64,000 nt of DNA from Pycnopodia helianthoides (taxonomy: Eukaryota > Echinodermata > Asteroidea > Forcipulatida > Asteriidae). This document shows, piece after piece, positions 1-11,486 of the stretch. How positions within the stretch are numbered: position 1 is the first letter of the stretch; the number at the start of each line of letters is the position of its first letter. The notes below the pieces were generated by a model that saw only the letters and a program-made list of their open reading frames with translations, did no database searches and had not been told where the DNA came from. Position numbers and translations under genes: made by a program. The DNA lies in NCBI GenBank assembly GCA_032158295.1, contig CM063255.1:19179094-19243093 (forward strand), written 5' to 3'.

Positions 1-627
1 TTCAGAATGTACGCATAAAGTATCAGGATTATTCCAAGTGAAACTCCAAAAATTGAAATGAATATAGAACAACATTTTGCGCCACACAATGAAATAAATG
101 CTTTTCTTTGATCATTTCAAATTCTGTTTTAGAAAGGCAACACCATGCAGAGTATAGTATTATGGTCAAACTCCATACCGTGTGACCATGAGCTTTGATC
201 TTGTAAGTGTCATCAGCCTCAAATAATGCAGTGAGTAGGCGATGGCTAAGAATTGATCAATTATCAAACAAACTATCGATAATGCATTTATTGTGACCAA
301 TGTAAGCATTAGATATGGCAAGATCTTACAGTAAGTATAATTGATTGTCCATGAGGTGGATATGAAATAATACAGACTAGGAATTCCATAGAAAATCCCG
401 CTGCAGAGCTCAGAAAGTGTGAGGGACATCAGAAACAGCTTGGTGGTTTCTTGGATGCCTCTGACGCGACGAAAAACCACAAGGCATACTGAGTTTAGAA
501 CTACAGTAAGAGCTATTGTTAGAAAATAAAGCACAATTATAAAAATGCAGAATGCATCTTTGCAATCTGAGACCACAGACTTCTTGTTTGAAGTAAATTG
601 TGACAAGTTTGATCCGTTTCCTTCCAT
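1..627 (-). pseudogene. Rhodopsin-family GPCR fragment, frameshifted and cut by the window edge
   Basis: An open frame runs from an ATG at 627 to a stop at 166 (153 aa). It has an extracellular N-terminus with two N-glycosylation sites (NGS, NLS), a hydrophobic TM1 (about residues 25-50, with the conserved N in LNSVCLVVF), TM2 (SLTLSELCSGIFYG, with the L..(S/A)(D/E) pattern) and TM3 after the conserved cysteine (YCKILPY). The DRY position reads DQF. After LTRSKLMVT the frame closes. A TM5-like stretch (FGVSLGIILILYAYIL) resumes in another frame at about 3-70, so TM4 is largely missing and the frame is broken. A 55-bp intron could be drawn (GTATGG...AACAG) but would not supply TM4. I read it as a decayed or badly damaged class A receptor of unknown ligand; TM6-7 would lie outside the window. 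Confidence 0.7.
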
Positions 628-689
628 GATGTCACCAAGGAGGCTATCCTACAAATATTAAATTCATCGTTGGTTTTCAGGAATCAGGA

Positions 690-1031
690 AATCAAAGCTT
701 TGTTGGTGCCACTGACCAGACAAAAATACACAAGGCTCACAGAATTTAAAACAGAATTACTATTAGAAACAGTAGCTCAATGCTAAACATGAAGAATGCT
801 TCACCAAATCTAGACAACCTGTGAACGTTCCTGAGTGGTTGGATTTAAGTTCTGGCCAATCTGAACGGTTTCCAATCTGAAAGGCAAATCCTGATGTAGA
901 GAGCAGAAATAGTTGAGTTTCATAATAAGCAGATTTTGTACTTGTTTCTTGGATATCCAAAATGCAGTGAAGAACTGGTCTTCACCAGTAACAGCAGTAG
1001 TTAGTACGGCAAACAAGTACAGTTTGTACAA
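690..1031 (-). pseudogene. Second, older GPCR relic next to the first
   Basis: Minus-strand translation of 805-694 reads GEAFFMFSIELLFLIVILF, stop, IL, stop, ALCIFV. This aligns residue by residue with TM1 of the neighbouring fragment (KDAFCIFIIVLYFLTIALT...). A second piece at about 965-880 contains DIQETSTK, matching RGIQETTK at the start of TM2 in the first fragment, but it lies in the wrong order relative to the TM1 piece. Both carry stops and are clearly non-functional. They suggest local tandem duplication of the receptor followed by decay. Two short open frames here (960-763 and 1031-810) are remnants of this, not genes. Confidence 0.5.
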
Positions 1032-1040
1032 ATATTTTGT

Positions 1041-1676
1041 ATAAAGCCTATTTCAAGTCCAATGCATCAGGAAAATAAATCGTAGACAACTCTTCAGATG
1101 TGTCTGAAATGATAACATCGAGCAGTCTCAGTCTGCAACGTCTTGAAGTGAGCTACCCTAACTTATAAATGATATGTGTGTCTACACTCAACCAGTAGAT
1201 ATTCTACAACCGTCCCGAAGTCTAAAACAATTTTCCAGCTATTCATATTCGTAAGCAGTGCCAGAGTGTCACTACCGGTAATTGTTGAGTTGAAATTGCA
1301 GTCAGGGAATGATGGGTATAGCTTGTTGTAAAATCATCAACTTAGAAGGTTTCTTGTCGTGCAAATTTATGAGGACTATAGTTGTCCGGTTGGATGGCAA
1401 GTCAGGAAAATAGTCACTTTTGAATTGAATTTGTTACTCTAATAACACTTTGTGTACATTACATCAATCAGTTACGTTAACTCTGTCTTTTTACATGGAT
1501 GCTGTTGAGTTTTCTTGTAATAACTTTTACAATAATTGCTTTTTTTCCGCTAGTTGGTGCTTTTTCCCTATTGATAAATTAACAAAGTGATCAAAGCAAA
1601 TGATTGACAAATGGTTGAGACACAAAATGATATGACCTTATTTATCGGCGAGCTGCAACAGAGAGTGAGCTTACAT
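1041..1676. other. No gene seen
   Basis: AT-rich spacer between GPCR debris and a MITE. No coding or repeat structure could be supported. Confidence 0.5.
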
Positions 1677-2369
1677 GTATGTAATAAGCTTGGGCGATAC
1701 CATGATATTATCGAATATCGCGATACTAGTTCTGAAACGATTATGATATCGGGTCACATTTTTTTAAATCGTGATATCGGTAAATCGCGATATCGTTAAG
1801 TATCGCGATGTATTTCCTAGCCGAGACGATCTTGCAACAATAAATCTCCTTCTCAAGACGATATTGCAACAATAAATCTCCTAGTTGAGACGATTTTCTG
1901 CATCAAAGAGCTGTCAAAGAGTTGCAAGTCACAGACCGCAACCGCAAGATTCCCCAACATATCCGATCCGACGGGGTTTAGTCTTCGAAAAAACCAACAT
2001 CAAAGCCTTAGAGATCAGGCGGTCTCACGCAGACGGGTGTTATCACGTGCGTGTTGCGGACGTGCGAGTAGCGTGATCTAATTAGTTATGCACACATAAA
2101 GAACAGTCAGTCATGCGCAGTTAACACATTAAATGTGTGTAAGTAATAGGCCCAGGTTTTCATACCATAGGTTTAGAGTAAAACCCGAAGAATAGGTGAT
2201 TGGAACAACGGTAGAAATGATCAGTCAATCATAGCCACAACTCCAACGTGAGATTTGTAGTAGATTGACGGCATAAAGAAATAATCGCAATTATATCGAA
2301 TATCGCGATATATTCTCGACGATATATCGTGGCTGAGAAAAAGTGATATCGCCCAAGCTTAGTATGTAA
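1677..2369. mobile_element. MITE with 15-bp TIRs and 8-bp target site duplication
   Basis: The element body is 1685-2361 (677 bp). It starts with TAAGCTTGGGCGATA and ends with the exact reverse complement TATCGCCCAAGCTTA. It is flanked on both sides by the direct repeat GTATGTAA (1677-1684 and 2362-2369). The subterminal zones are rich in the palindrome TATCGCGATA and its variants (about 1700-1810 and 2280-2340). There is no transposase ORF; short open frames inside are not coding. An 8-bp duplication is typical of hAT and P superfamilies (family knowledge), but the termini do not start with the usual hAT CAG, so the superfamily is left open. Confidence 0.8.
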
Positions 2370-2479
2370 TAACAATTTCCATCCCTCTGTCTGCCCTTAC
2401 AAGATAGACATTGTGGATGATATTTAGGTAGGAACTGTACGTGTGTTTTTTTTGACATTGTGTGTTTTTCTTCTTCATG

Positions 2480-3660
2480 TACTTCAATTTGCCAACCAAA
2501 TGATTTTTCAACTCTCAAATTGTTTACGACCTGATGTTGTGCTGTCTTTTTAAATTCTTTCAAAGCATGTTGTCCAGTCCCTCTAAAACTTGCTTGCATA
2601 TTGATTATTCAACTCTCTAAGTTTTTCCAAAGTACAATTGTACAGTCCCTCATCAAAGACCTGCCAAATTGATGATTTTCAACTCTCAAAATGTTCACAA
2701 GCACACGTTGTGTCTGCCTTCTCTTTCATTTTTTGTGCAGTCCCTCTAAAACTTGCCCATCTGATGATTTTTCAACTGTCAAATTGGTCCCGAGCTGATT
2801 TTGTGCTGTCTCTTAAAACTTGCCAACTTGCAAATTGTATTCAAGATGCTGTGGTGCCATCTCTTAAATTTCCCAACCATAATTTTCCCAAGCCAGTATA
2901 GTGTGCTGTTCTTAGAATGCTTAGTTTTGCAAGGGGCATCTCTATGAGGTAAAATTTTAGATCTAATGCAAAAGAAGCAATAATGATCAGAAAACTGGGA
3001 GAAATTGTGATTTTTTGTCGGAAACATTTTAATGTGATTGACAATGTCATGTATGACTTGATTTTGTGTAGGTGGCCATGCTGGTTGTTTCTTGGGCAGG
3101 TTTGGCTGCTGCGAGCATAGATGAGGAAGGAGAGCATACCAACATGGAACTTGAGAACATCGATGAAGTGACAACAACATGGATTGTGGTGACATCAATA
3201 AAGGTATTTGTCAAACTTTTGAACCTCCTGTGATGATTTATCAACTCTCTAATTGTTATGGTGTTGATGTTGTGCCGTCTCTTAAAGTTTCTCAAAGTGA
3301 ATGTTGTCCAGTGATTTTTCAACTCGCAAAGTGTTCATGAGCCAATGTTCCGCCTCTTAAATTTTCCTAAAGCACATGTTGTCAAGTTCATCAAAACTTC
3401 AAACTAATTTTTTTTCTAATTTCTGTCATTTTCTTGAGCCAAATGTGTGCCATCGCTTAGATTTTTCCAAAGGACGTGTCTTCGAGTGCTTTAAAATCTT
3501 GCCAAGCTAATGATTTTTTAACTCTCAAATTGTGCAGTCTCTTAAATTTTCCTAACCAACCCTTTTTTCAGTCCCTCAAAACTTCCCAATAAATTGTTTC
3601 TGAGCTGATGTTGTGCCATCTCTAAAAGTTGCTCAAGGCTTATTTTATTCAGTTCCTTTA
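2480..3660. repeat. Degenerate tandem repeat, ~100-bp unit
   Basis: Motifs recur in fixed order through the interval: 'gatttttcaactctcaaattg', '(c/g)agctgatgttgtgc(c/t)gtctcttaaa', 'caaagcacatgttgt', 'cagtccctctaaaacttgcc'. About ten diverged copies can be followed by eye, with spacing near 100 bp and many indels. Minus-strand open frames of 90-140 codons here are by-products of the repeat. Unit length and copy number are estimates. Confidence 0.6.
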
Positions 3661-6600
3661 AAATTAATTTGAACAAAATTAACATTTACGTTCTTTTGTT
3701 AGAAAGTTAAACGAGTGCGTAATGATTACATATATATGACTGAAACTCGATAAAAATGGCTTCATTATGTTAAGAAACCCACATTTTGATCATTGTCAAG
3801 CTGGATAAAAATGCTGAGTTACACGAAAAGCCCCTAAGGGCCTAGGAATTAAAACGGTGTACTTTGACATCACAGTATGGAGTCGTTTTTGTTCACTAGA
3901 CACTCAATCGTGTATTGTGCAATAAAAGCATATCTCGAAATGATAAACCAGTCAAAATGTCAGAAAGAAGGGGTTCGTGGGAACACCACAGTTTTTGATG
4001 ATAAGGAAGTTTGCCCTCTAAGCTCTAAGTTGGGATTGATATCAGCTCAAGTGACCTGAGGAAATCTCCAGAAGGGGGAAAGGACAAAACTCGGAGGGGT
4101 ACGATGAGTTTCGCGAAGCTTAGCCACACTGCAGGCAGCAAATAATGTCTCTTTGAGACCCTTGTAATTTTTAAGACTGAATTTGTGTCACCAGTGAATT
4201 ATTTAGTTCAAATTGTGTTTTTATGGATCAGGGTTGTTGTTTCTTTACATCAGTAGGTCATGATACGTTTGCGCTCTCAAAATGAATTAACAGTTCTAGT
4301 TCTGGCATCAGGCTTTTGGCAGATTCCTTTAGACCCTGGTCCGTGATAGCCAAGCTGAGCTGTAATTATAAACTCAAAAATCTCCCATGTGGTCTAATGA
4401 ATGCCCCCGTGTTATTTCAACTGGTGATCAGGGCTCGAATTTGGGGTTAAATTCCACAAGACTGCTGGGCTTGTAGCTCAAAATTTCTATCGGACCAGAA
4501 CTTATTTTGCAAGACCAGAATCATGATGAGAAAGAATTTTCTACAAAGTTTAACAATAAATATCTATCTCACCTGTTTTGTGGGTATAAGTAGGCCGATA
4601 TTGTGACACTCAACAGAACTGAAAGATGTTTACCAGACTCAAAAGTCAACATTTAAAAGTCAAACTCCTTTAAAGAATCTCTCAAGTTTCCCCATATAAT
4701 ATTATTTGGAATCCTGTTCATTCTACTTGCTGCCGTCTTGCCTTTGTGGCAACATCAGAGACTTGCCTCTCACATATCTTCTATCTGGATTTAGTTTGCA
4801 CTTGAACATCAGTCAACTTGAATAAATTATAATAAGTTCTTACACATTAATGTTTCATCCAAGTACACACTCCCCTCTGCTCGCATGCTCTTCGAGATTT
4901 TTCGCTAAGCAGGGACACTTGAGTACAGTTATAAACCCCTCTTAATCGCTGCTTTACAGTAATAAAGCTTGTACAGGCAAGGTTTTTTGGTTGGTAATGA
5001 AAGCATGTAGTGGATTCTAATTTACCCATTTTCCCCCTTCAATATTTTAATTCCACACTTTCCCTTTTTAGTAGAGTTCAAAATTTATTCTTAGTGCTAG
5101 CCAAGATTTTCCTGGTCAATTTCAGCAAAAGGATACACTTTCATCATCCCGTGTTCAAATTTGTGCAGAGTCTATAAATTATTTAAAACAAAGATAACTG
5201 TTTGAAATGTCTCCACTTAATTTTTGTTTGCTTGCTCATGAAATGTTGTTCTTTTCATTTAAGATTGTTTAGTTTCGTCATTCAGCTTTGTTTTTTTAGG
5301 GATTCACAACTACATTTTCACCTTTTAGGATCATATCAGTAGGATTTGAAGCTTTGCATGGTGGGAGAACAATCAAGTGAATTTTGCGGAGACCTGATGT
5401 CAATAACTCTCCTTATGAGCTGTGGTTTGTTTGAGAAGAACCAATGGTTAACAACGCATAGGGCTTGTTGAAACTTATTTGCTAAATGGCCGCCCTGCGA
5501 TGCAAGCTACAACAAGGGAAATAGATGACTCAATGGCAAACTTTCTTACATACATAAAAATTGAAAATGTGTTTTACACCGTCTCGTTCGGAATTTTAAA
5601 CTTTAATTTCTTCCCTTTAGAAACGTATACAAATCTAAATAGATAACTTTTGAGGAAATATGACACTTTTCAATCCAAAAACGGGATACAAGTTTACAAG
5701 TTTACCTATGGAGGTCAACACAAATTTGGCAGCACTTCCTGCAGGTTCACTCATTAAACAGAACAGCAAAATTGTCTACGACATCCCACAGACCCATCTC
5801 GCACTTCCACAATTTTTGATTGGGCTAGAGAAAAGGAAAGCGTTTTTTCGTCCCATTATAAGGAGTTTTCTTTTTTGTTCGGTGACCTTGATAATGTATG
5901 CAAAGCTAATGCCTTAGTCTGGTTCCGCAGTTCTCTCCCACACACTGCGAACGCTATCATTGAAGCGGGAACTAGATCTGTCAAGAACGCTTCCCGTTCA
6001 CGTTGCGAGAAACAAAGTAGAAGCTGTATTATGTTCTCTGAGTTTCTCGCTTTGTACGCTGAACTATCACATCCAGAAATTATTTGTTCAAAGTAAAAGA
6101 TATTAATGTTATTCAGCTACTCTTAGACTGGTATAAAAACCCTGTCCTTTGAGTAGAATCTTGCCAAAGTATGTTTTTGTAGCAGTAGTTGGATGGTACT
6201 TTGTGATCGGATCACAACATTACGTCGAATAGGGGTGACATATACTACACAACAGTGTAGCCAACATTGGTTTATGTTGAAGTAATCAAAAGACTTGTAG
6301 TTGTGTAAATAATTTATATGTTTTTGTGTTCACTTAAAGGTTTATAAATGAAAACTACCTCGTGTAGTATAGTAAACCAAAACTAAATTTTCCAAAATTA
6401 AAAAAAAAAAGTAATTGCCAGTGTTTAAAAAATGAAAGTTTTCTTCGGTTTATTGATGTGTTTATATTTTCTTAGTATATAACTTCTGTATGTGTTTTGT
6501 AATCTTGAGGGAGAGAGAGTGTTTTATTCAATACATGTTGAATAATTTTAAATTGAAGACATTTGGTATGGAGTCAGCCTGTTGTTTGTTGTGTATGTGG

Positions 6601-7671
6601 CCAGTGCTCCACTCCCCCATTGAACAGAATGGTCTAGTCCACTGACCTACTTAGTTAGATTGAGTGGGTGATAAGTATGGAGCTGCTACACAGAGCATAA
6701 TGATTAATCCTAATACATCTGAAGCCCCAACAATACATAGTTATGTTACACAGGTCTGCAAATCCCGGCTCTCCTTGTAAATTTGAGTTACCTGCTTGTT
6801 GTTGTCGTAGTGGTTGGGTATCAATCGATTGACGACTGATACCACAAAAGTGCAACCAGCTGTCAGTTTAACAATGAAAGGGAACTTTGCAATGACGTTG
6901 AACATTTGGTGCCATTGTGGGTAATTCCATACAGCAGCATCATAAAAGGAAATTGTACGTGCCGAAAAACACTTTTTGAAAGATTCCATTGTCATAATCG
7001 TCATACTTTTTACGTAAAGCCTAATTATGTCACTAGACCTGAAATACACAAAAGCGGTCCTGTCTGGAAGGTTTCTTCATAGCTCACTATAAACTCCAAT
7101 TGGAAACATTCCATGTTCGAGCTCCAGCTATAACTTTGCAAAGTCATCAGATAAGGTAACGAGTCTTTGTTTACTATCTGGTTATAGTTCACAATCCTAC
7201 TTGATGTTTTGCCATACCATTAAGTACATACCATAGCCTTAAAGGTTACCTGACAGGTATTGGGTTACCAGTAACTGAATAATCGCATGAAGACATTTGT
7301 TAATGCAGGTTTGTTAATTCAGCAGGTTGTTACAATTCTGAGTCATCATTAAAGGAAATTGTTTTAAAGTTCCAATCTCTCACAGGTTAGCCAAAACGCA
7401 AGTGGAAACAGTTGATGATTTATCCAATTCAGTGACGAAACTTTGACCAGCAGTCGTCACCGTTTTCACAAAGAACCACATCTCAATGTCTAATTGAGTG
7501 AATATAATGTTTGATACATACATTTCAAAATGTGATCAACTTTACACTGAAATTCTACAGCCTTACTGGTACATTCACAACTTTTTTTTACCACGTTGTG
7601 AACTTGGGCCTAACTATATGGAACTACATACACTCTAAAAACTCCCGTGTCAGAATTGCCCGCTGCAGATT
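3661..7671. other. No gene supported; unique AT-rich sequence
   Basis: Short open frames occur (for example 5660-5917 and 6741-7049), but none shows a domain, splice context or codon pattern I can recognise. The stretch near 5345-5370 (GATTTGAAGCTTTGCATGG) resembles one at about 54196 and the Penelope-type terminus at 25217, so it may be a repeat scrap. Confidence 0.4.
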
Positions 7672-8510
7672 CGGGGTCCCAGGGTGCCTGACTCATTTCC
7701 GAGTCCCAGGGTGCCTGACTCATTTCCGGGTCCCAGGGTGCCTGACCCAATTCCGGGTCCCAGGGTGCCTGACCCATTTCCAGGTCCCAGGGTGCCTGAC
7801 CCATTTCCAGGTCCCAGGGTGCCTGACCCAATTCCAGTTCCCAGGGTGCCTGACCCATTCCCAGGTCCAAGGGTGCCTGACCCATTTCCAGGTCCCAGGG
7901 TGCCTGACCAATTTCCGGGTCCCAGGGTGCCTGACCCATTTCTGGGTCCCAGGGTGCCTGACCCTTTTCCGGGTCCCAGGGTGCCTGAAACATTTCCGGG
8001 TCCCAGGGTGCCTGACCCATTTCTGGGTCCCAGGGTGCCTGAAACATTTCCGGGTCCCAGGGTGCCTGACCCATTTCCGGGTCCCAGGCTGCCTGAAACA
8101 TTTCCGGGTCCCAGGGTGCCTGACCCATTTCCGGGTCCCAGGGTGCCTGACCCATTTCTGGGTCCTAGGGTGCCTGACCCTTTTCCGGGTCCCAGGGTGC
8201 CTGAAACATTTCCGGGTCCCAGGGTGCCTGACCCATTTCCGGGTCCAGGGTGCCTGACCCATTTCCGAGTCCCAGGGTGCCTGACCCATTTCCGGGTCCC
8301 AGGGTGCCTTCAGGACCCATTTCCGGGTCCCAGGGTGCCTGTCCCATTTCCAGGTCTCAGGGTGTTAACCCATCATTTCCGGGTCGCAGGGTGCCTGACC
8401 CAATTCCAGGTCCCAGGGTGCCTGACCCAATTCCGGGTCCCAGGGTGCCCGATCCATTTCCGGGTCCCAGGGTGCCTGACCCAATTCCAGGTCCCAGGGT
8501 TCCTGACTGA
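7672..8510. repeat. 27-bp minisatellite, about 30 copies
   Basis: The unit is GTGCCTGACCCATTT plus CC(A/G)GGTCCCAGG, 27 bp and therefore a multiple of three. Copies differ at few positions (gaCCcatt/gaAAcatt, tccGgg/tccAgg/tctGgg), and variant types alternate, which suggests higher-order units of 54 bp or more. Because 27 is divisible by three and the units lack stops, several frames stay open on both strands: VPDPFPGPR and GCLTHFRVP repeats on plus, QAPWDPEMG and RHPGTRKWV repeats on minus. Indels near 8248, 8313 and 8365 break the phase. The downstream 8540-8640 carries weaker echoes. I treat it as non-coding satellite DNA unless transcripts show otherwise. Confidence 0.9.
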
Positions 8511-9139
8511 CCTAGAAAGTGGTTTGAAAATGGGATTGTAACTCGGATTTTGCATCATTTTGAACCATTTCTGAGTCATTCTGACACAGGTTGTGGGTCA
8601 TACTGACCCAGAATTGGGTAAGATCCCATGGGAGCCGGATCCGTTCATTTCGGGCCAGGAAGTTTTTAGATGTACCACAGAATTCTGTACTCTATAGGCC
8701 TCCCCCCTTGTAAAATTCACAAACCTGTGTTGCTGTAAGCACAGAATTCTGCGAAAGAAAAGCCATGAAACTTGGTCCTGCTCATGATAAAGTTTGGGTA
8801 TATTCTGTGTCTAGACTCTTTGAAAAGACAAACATAGTGGATCTGCAGACATGATAGACCACTTGTTTGATTCATGTCAATGGACAATTCCGTTGACAAG
8901 TCTATCTGTACATAATGTTTTTAATGTATTACACAGGATTGATAAGGATAAAAAACATTGTTTAATTTTAGTCTGAAAGATCACTGATTATAAAGTTCAT
9001 ACGAGAACCATTTGTTCTGTGAAATATTGTCCCTCTAAAATACTGTCATATTCTAGAAAACTGTATCTGAAAACCTAAAAAAGCACAACAGCTGATTTCG
9101 GTTGTAAAACCAAGAATAAGGCAGTATACATGCTAAAAA
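8511..9139. other. No gene seen
   Basis: Fading minisatellite-like words (gggtcatactgacccag) to about 8640, then unremarkable AT-rich sequence. Confidence 0.5.
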
Positions 9140-10570
9140 TATTGCATGGTTTTTCACTGTATTTTATCACACAACAGATTAAGCCCAAATTTTCACAGGT
9201 TTGTTATTTCATACGGTTGATCACACAAAACATGAACACTGTCTGTGACTATTTTGTCAGCTCTACTAATCCTGTACAGTGTCATTCCATGTCAAATCAT
9301 CACGCCATCCAGGGTCAATCTCATGGATTTTCTGTAAATTTGCCGAAATGGTTTGGTCCTATGAACAAACTCTCAAACCCAAAATTGAGCATTCTGGGTC
9401 ATGTGGTTTGTGTATTACAGGTCGTTGAACTTTTGACGTTGCGATTTTTTAACAAAACGCTGGATGCTTAATTATACTTCCAGTAATTAATATCGTACAA
9501 AGATTAGTTTTTAGCTTAAACTATAGCCCTTGATACAACAGTTAAACTTATATGCAAATGTTTGCAAATTCAGTGAAACTTATAGGGTTTTTGCAAAAAG
9601 AAAACTTTTACTCTTGACCCCTCAAAGGCTGCATTTAAAAACAATTTTTTTTAACATGACCCAAAGAAAGGCAAGATAATTTTTTTTTAATGTTCTGATT
9701 TCAGTAACCCAACAGACCCGACAAGTTTTAAACAAAGTTGAAACAAAAACACATGAAGAAAAATTAGCTTAAATCGGCAGACTGCAAACGGCAGATTGCG
9801 CTCAAATTTGTTGAATGCACTCAACACTTACACGAGCACGGTCGCACAATAGAAGTCTTGTCCATTATAGAAAATTAATAAATACAGATCCTTACCTACC
9901 TACCTACCGTAATTCAAAATGGCATGTAAATAACCGGAAACTGAACTTTCTCTTTGGTCTCAAATTTGACCTCCATAGGTTTCCTAAGGAGGACAAATTT
10001 TATACTTATTGTGATCAATGGCAACATCCGGGGGATTTCTTTTGTCAAAACTTGAAAAACAAATGATAATAATGAAACAAAATTATGCCCCTGAGGGGTC
10101 AAGGGTCAAAGTTTATTTTGCACAACCCTAACTTACCTTTGTATTTAAAAACAACATATTTTCAAATAAGATTTTTTGTATTATGAAGGGCTTAATATAA
10201 GCTAATAATCTTCTTTGTCCGATATTCATTATTGGAGGTACAAGCATCAGACGCTATGTTGAAAATTGGCATCATCAAAAGTTCAACGACCTGTAACACA
10301 AAAACCACATGATCCAGAATGCTCAAATTCAGGTTTCAGAGTTTTTTTCATTGAACCAAGTTATTTTAGCAAATTTATAGAGAATCCATGAGATTGACCC
10401 CGGATGGCGTAATGGTTTGACACGGAACAACACTGTACAGGATTAGTAGAGCTGACAAAATAGTCAGAGACAGTGTTCATGTCTTGTGTGATCAACCATA
10501 TGAAATAACAAACCTGTGAAAATTTGGGCTTAATCTGTTGTGTGATAAAACACAGTGAAAAACCATGCAT
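9140..10570. repeat. Long imperfect inverted repeat (foldback element)
   Basis: The arm at about 9140-9445 and its reverse complement at about 10265-10570 match closely over roughly 300 bp; both include ATCACACAACAGATTAAGCC and TTTTGTCAGCTCTACTAATC. Pairing continues inward with 9588-9632 against 10078-10128 (words TTGACCCCTCA and AGGGTT). The loop is about 440 bp and holds a short CCTA repeat (9895-9907). A further copy of the 'gtcaaatcatcacgccatc...ggtcaatctcat' word occurs just outside the right arm (10560-10605). Both arms have open frames of 74-113 codons with no domain; they are repeat-derived. Possibly a foldback transposon or an old inverted duplication. Confidence 0.75.
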
Positions 10571-10610
10571 AATGAGATTGACCACAGATGGGGTGATGAT
10601 TTGACATTGA

Positions 10611-11486
10611 ATGACCCTATATAATACCTTAAAGTATTTAGCTACAACTTAATAAATTAACAAATTGAAACTTCACCTGCTTGGCATTTTCTTTCTACTT
10701 TTAGGGTTTTTAACTTATCCCACAATGATGAATTGCTGGATATTAGTTATTGATTAATAATATTTAGTGAAATATATAAAAAGAATTTTTTTTCACTTAA
10801 AATAGTCAATTATAATTAATCAAATGTCTCTTTTTATACAGTATATTTTTTGTAAACATCAGTAAATACATTAATTGAAATTCTATTCAGTTTTCGTAAC
10901 GGTTTTCAATAACTTTGCATTCTAATTCAAAATCACTCAAGTTTAAATGTCAGGGACATAGATTGGTAAAAACTAGAAAATTAATACCATATCAATTACT
11001 TGGTAAGAAGCACTGCAGCTGTTGATAGTTTAAAGTATTTTGAGAAAGGATTCCCTTTGAAGTAATAATCACATGTGAAAAGTTCTAGCTGAAAAAACAA
11101 TGTCAAAAAAAAACTGTCATTGTATTTTCACAAGAATGTTGAATCCATCCATGTTTAGCGAGGTGAGAGCAGGTACCAGCCACAGCATTCTCAAACGTAC
11201 ACCAACCCTCAGAAATCTGAGAAAACGATTCATGCATGAATTGTGTCTTGATCAGATTCAAATGTGTTTGGGGAAAAAATTATCCTATTGTAAACTGTCA
11301 ACAGCTCCAGTGCTTCTCACCAAGCAAGTTATTATTGTCATAAATTTTTGTAATACTTAGCAATGTGTGACCATACCTTTAAGACTTGAATAAAAGTTGG
11401 AGAATTGGTTGTGGCTACATTATGCATGAAGTTAAATTACCTGTATTGATGTTTTATATGATTACATTTTCCACTCAGTTTACAAA
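10611..11486. other. Upstream region of the SUSD2-like gene
   Basis: AT-rich, no gene supported. It should contain the promoter and 5' UTR of the gene starting at 11487, but I cannot point to a definite TATA box or start site. The open frame 11100-11360 has no recognisable content. Confidence 0.35.

Noticed and set aside
2291..3322. Minus-strand frames of about 90-140 codons
   Set aside because: They fall on the degenerate 100-bp tandem repeat and MITE edge; no domain.
7610..8541. Four overlapping long repeat-peptide frames (181-285 codons) as proline-rich protein genes
   Set aside because: They are automatic products of a stop-free 27-bp repeat, lie on both strands, have no splice or promoter context and lose phase at indels.
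9130..10585. Related 113- and 74-codon frames on opposite strands as a conserved small protein
   Set aside because: Their similarity is explained by the inverted repeat; substitutions do not favour silent positions by eye.
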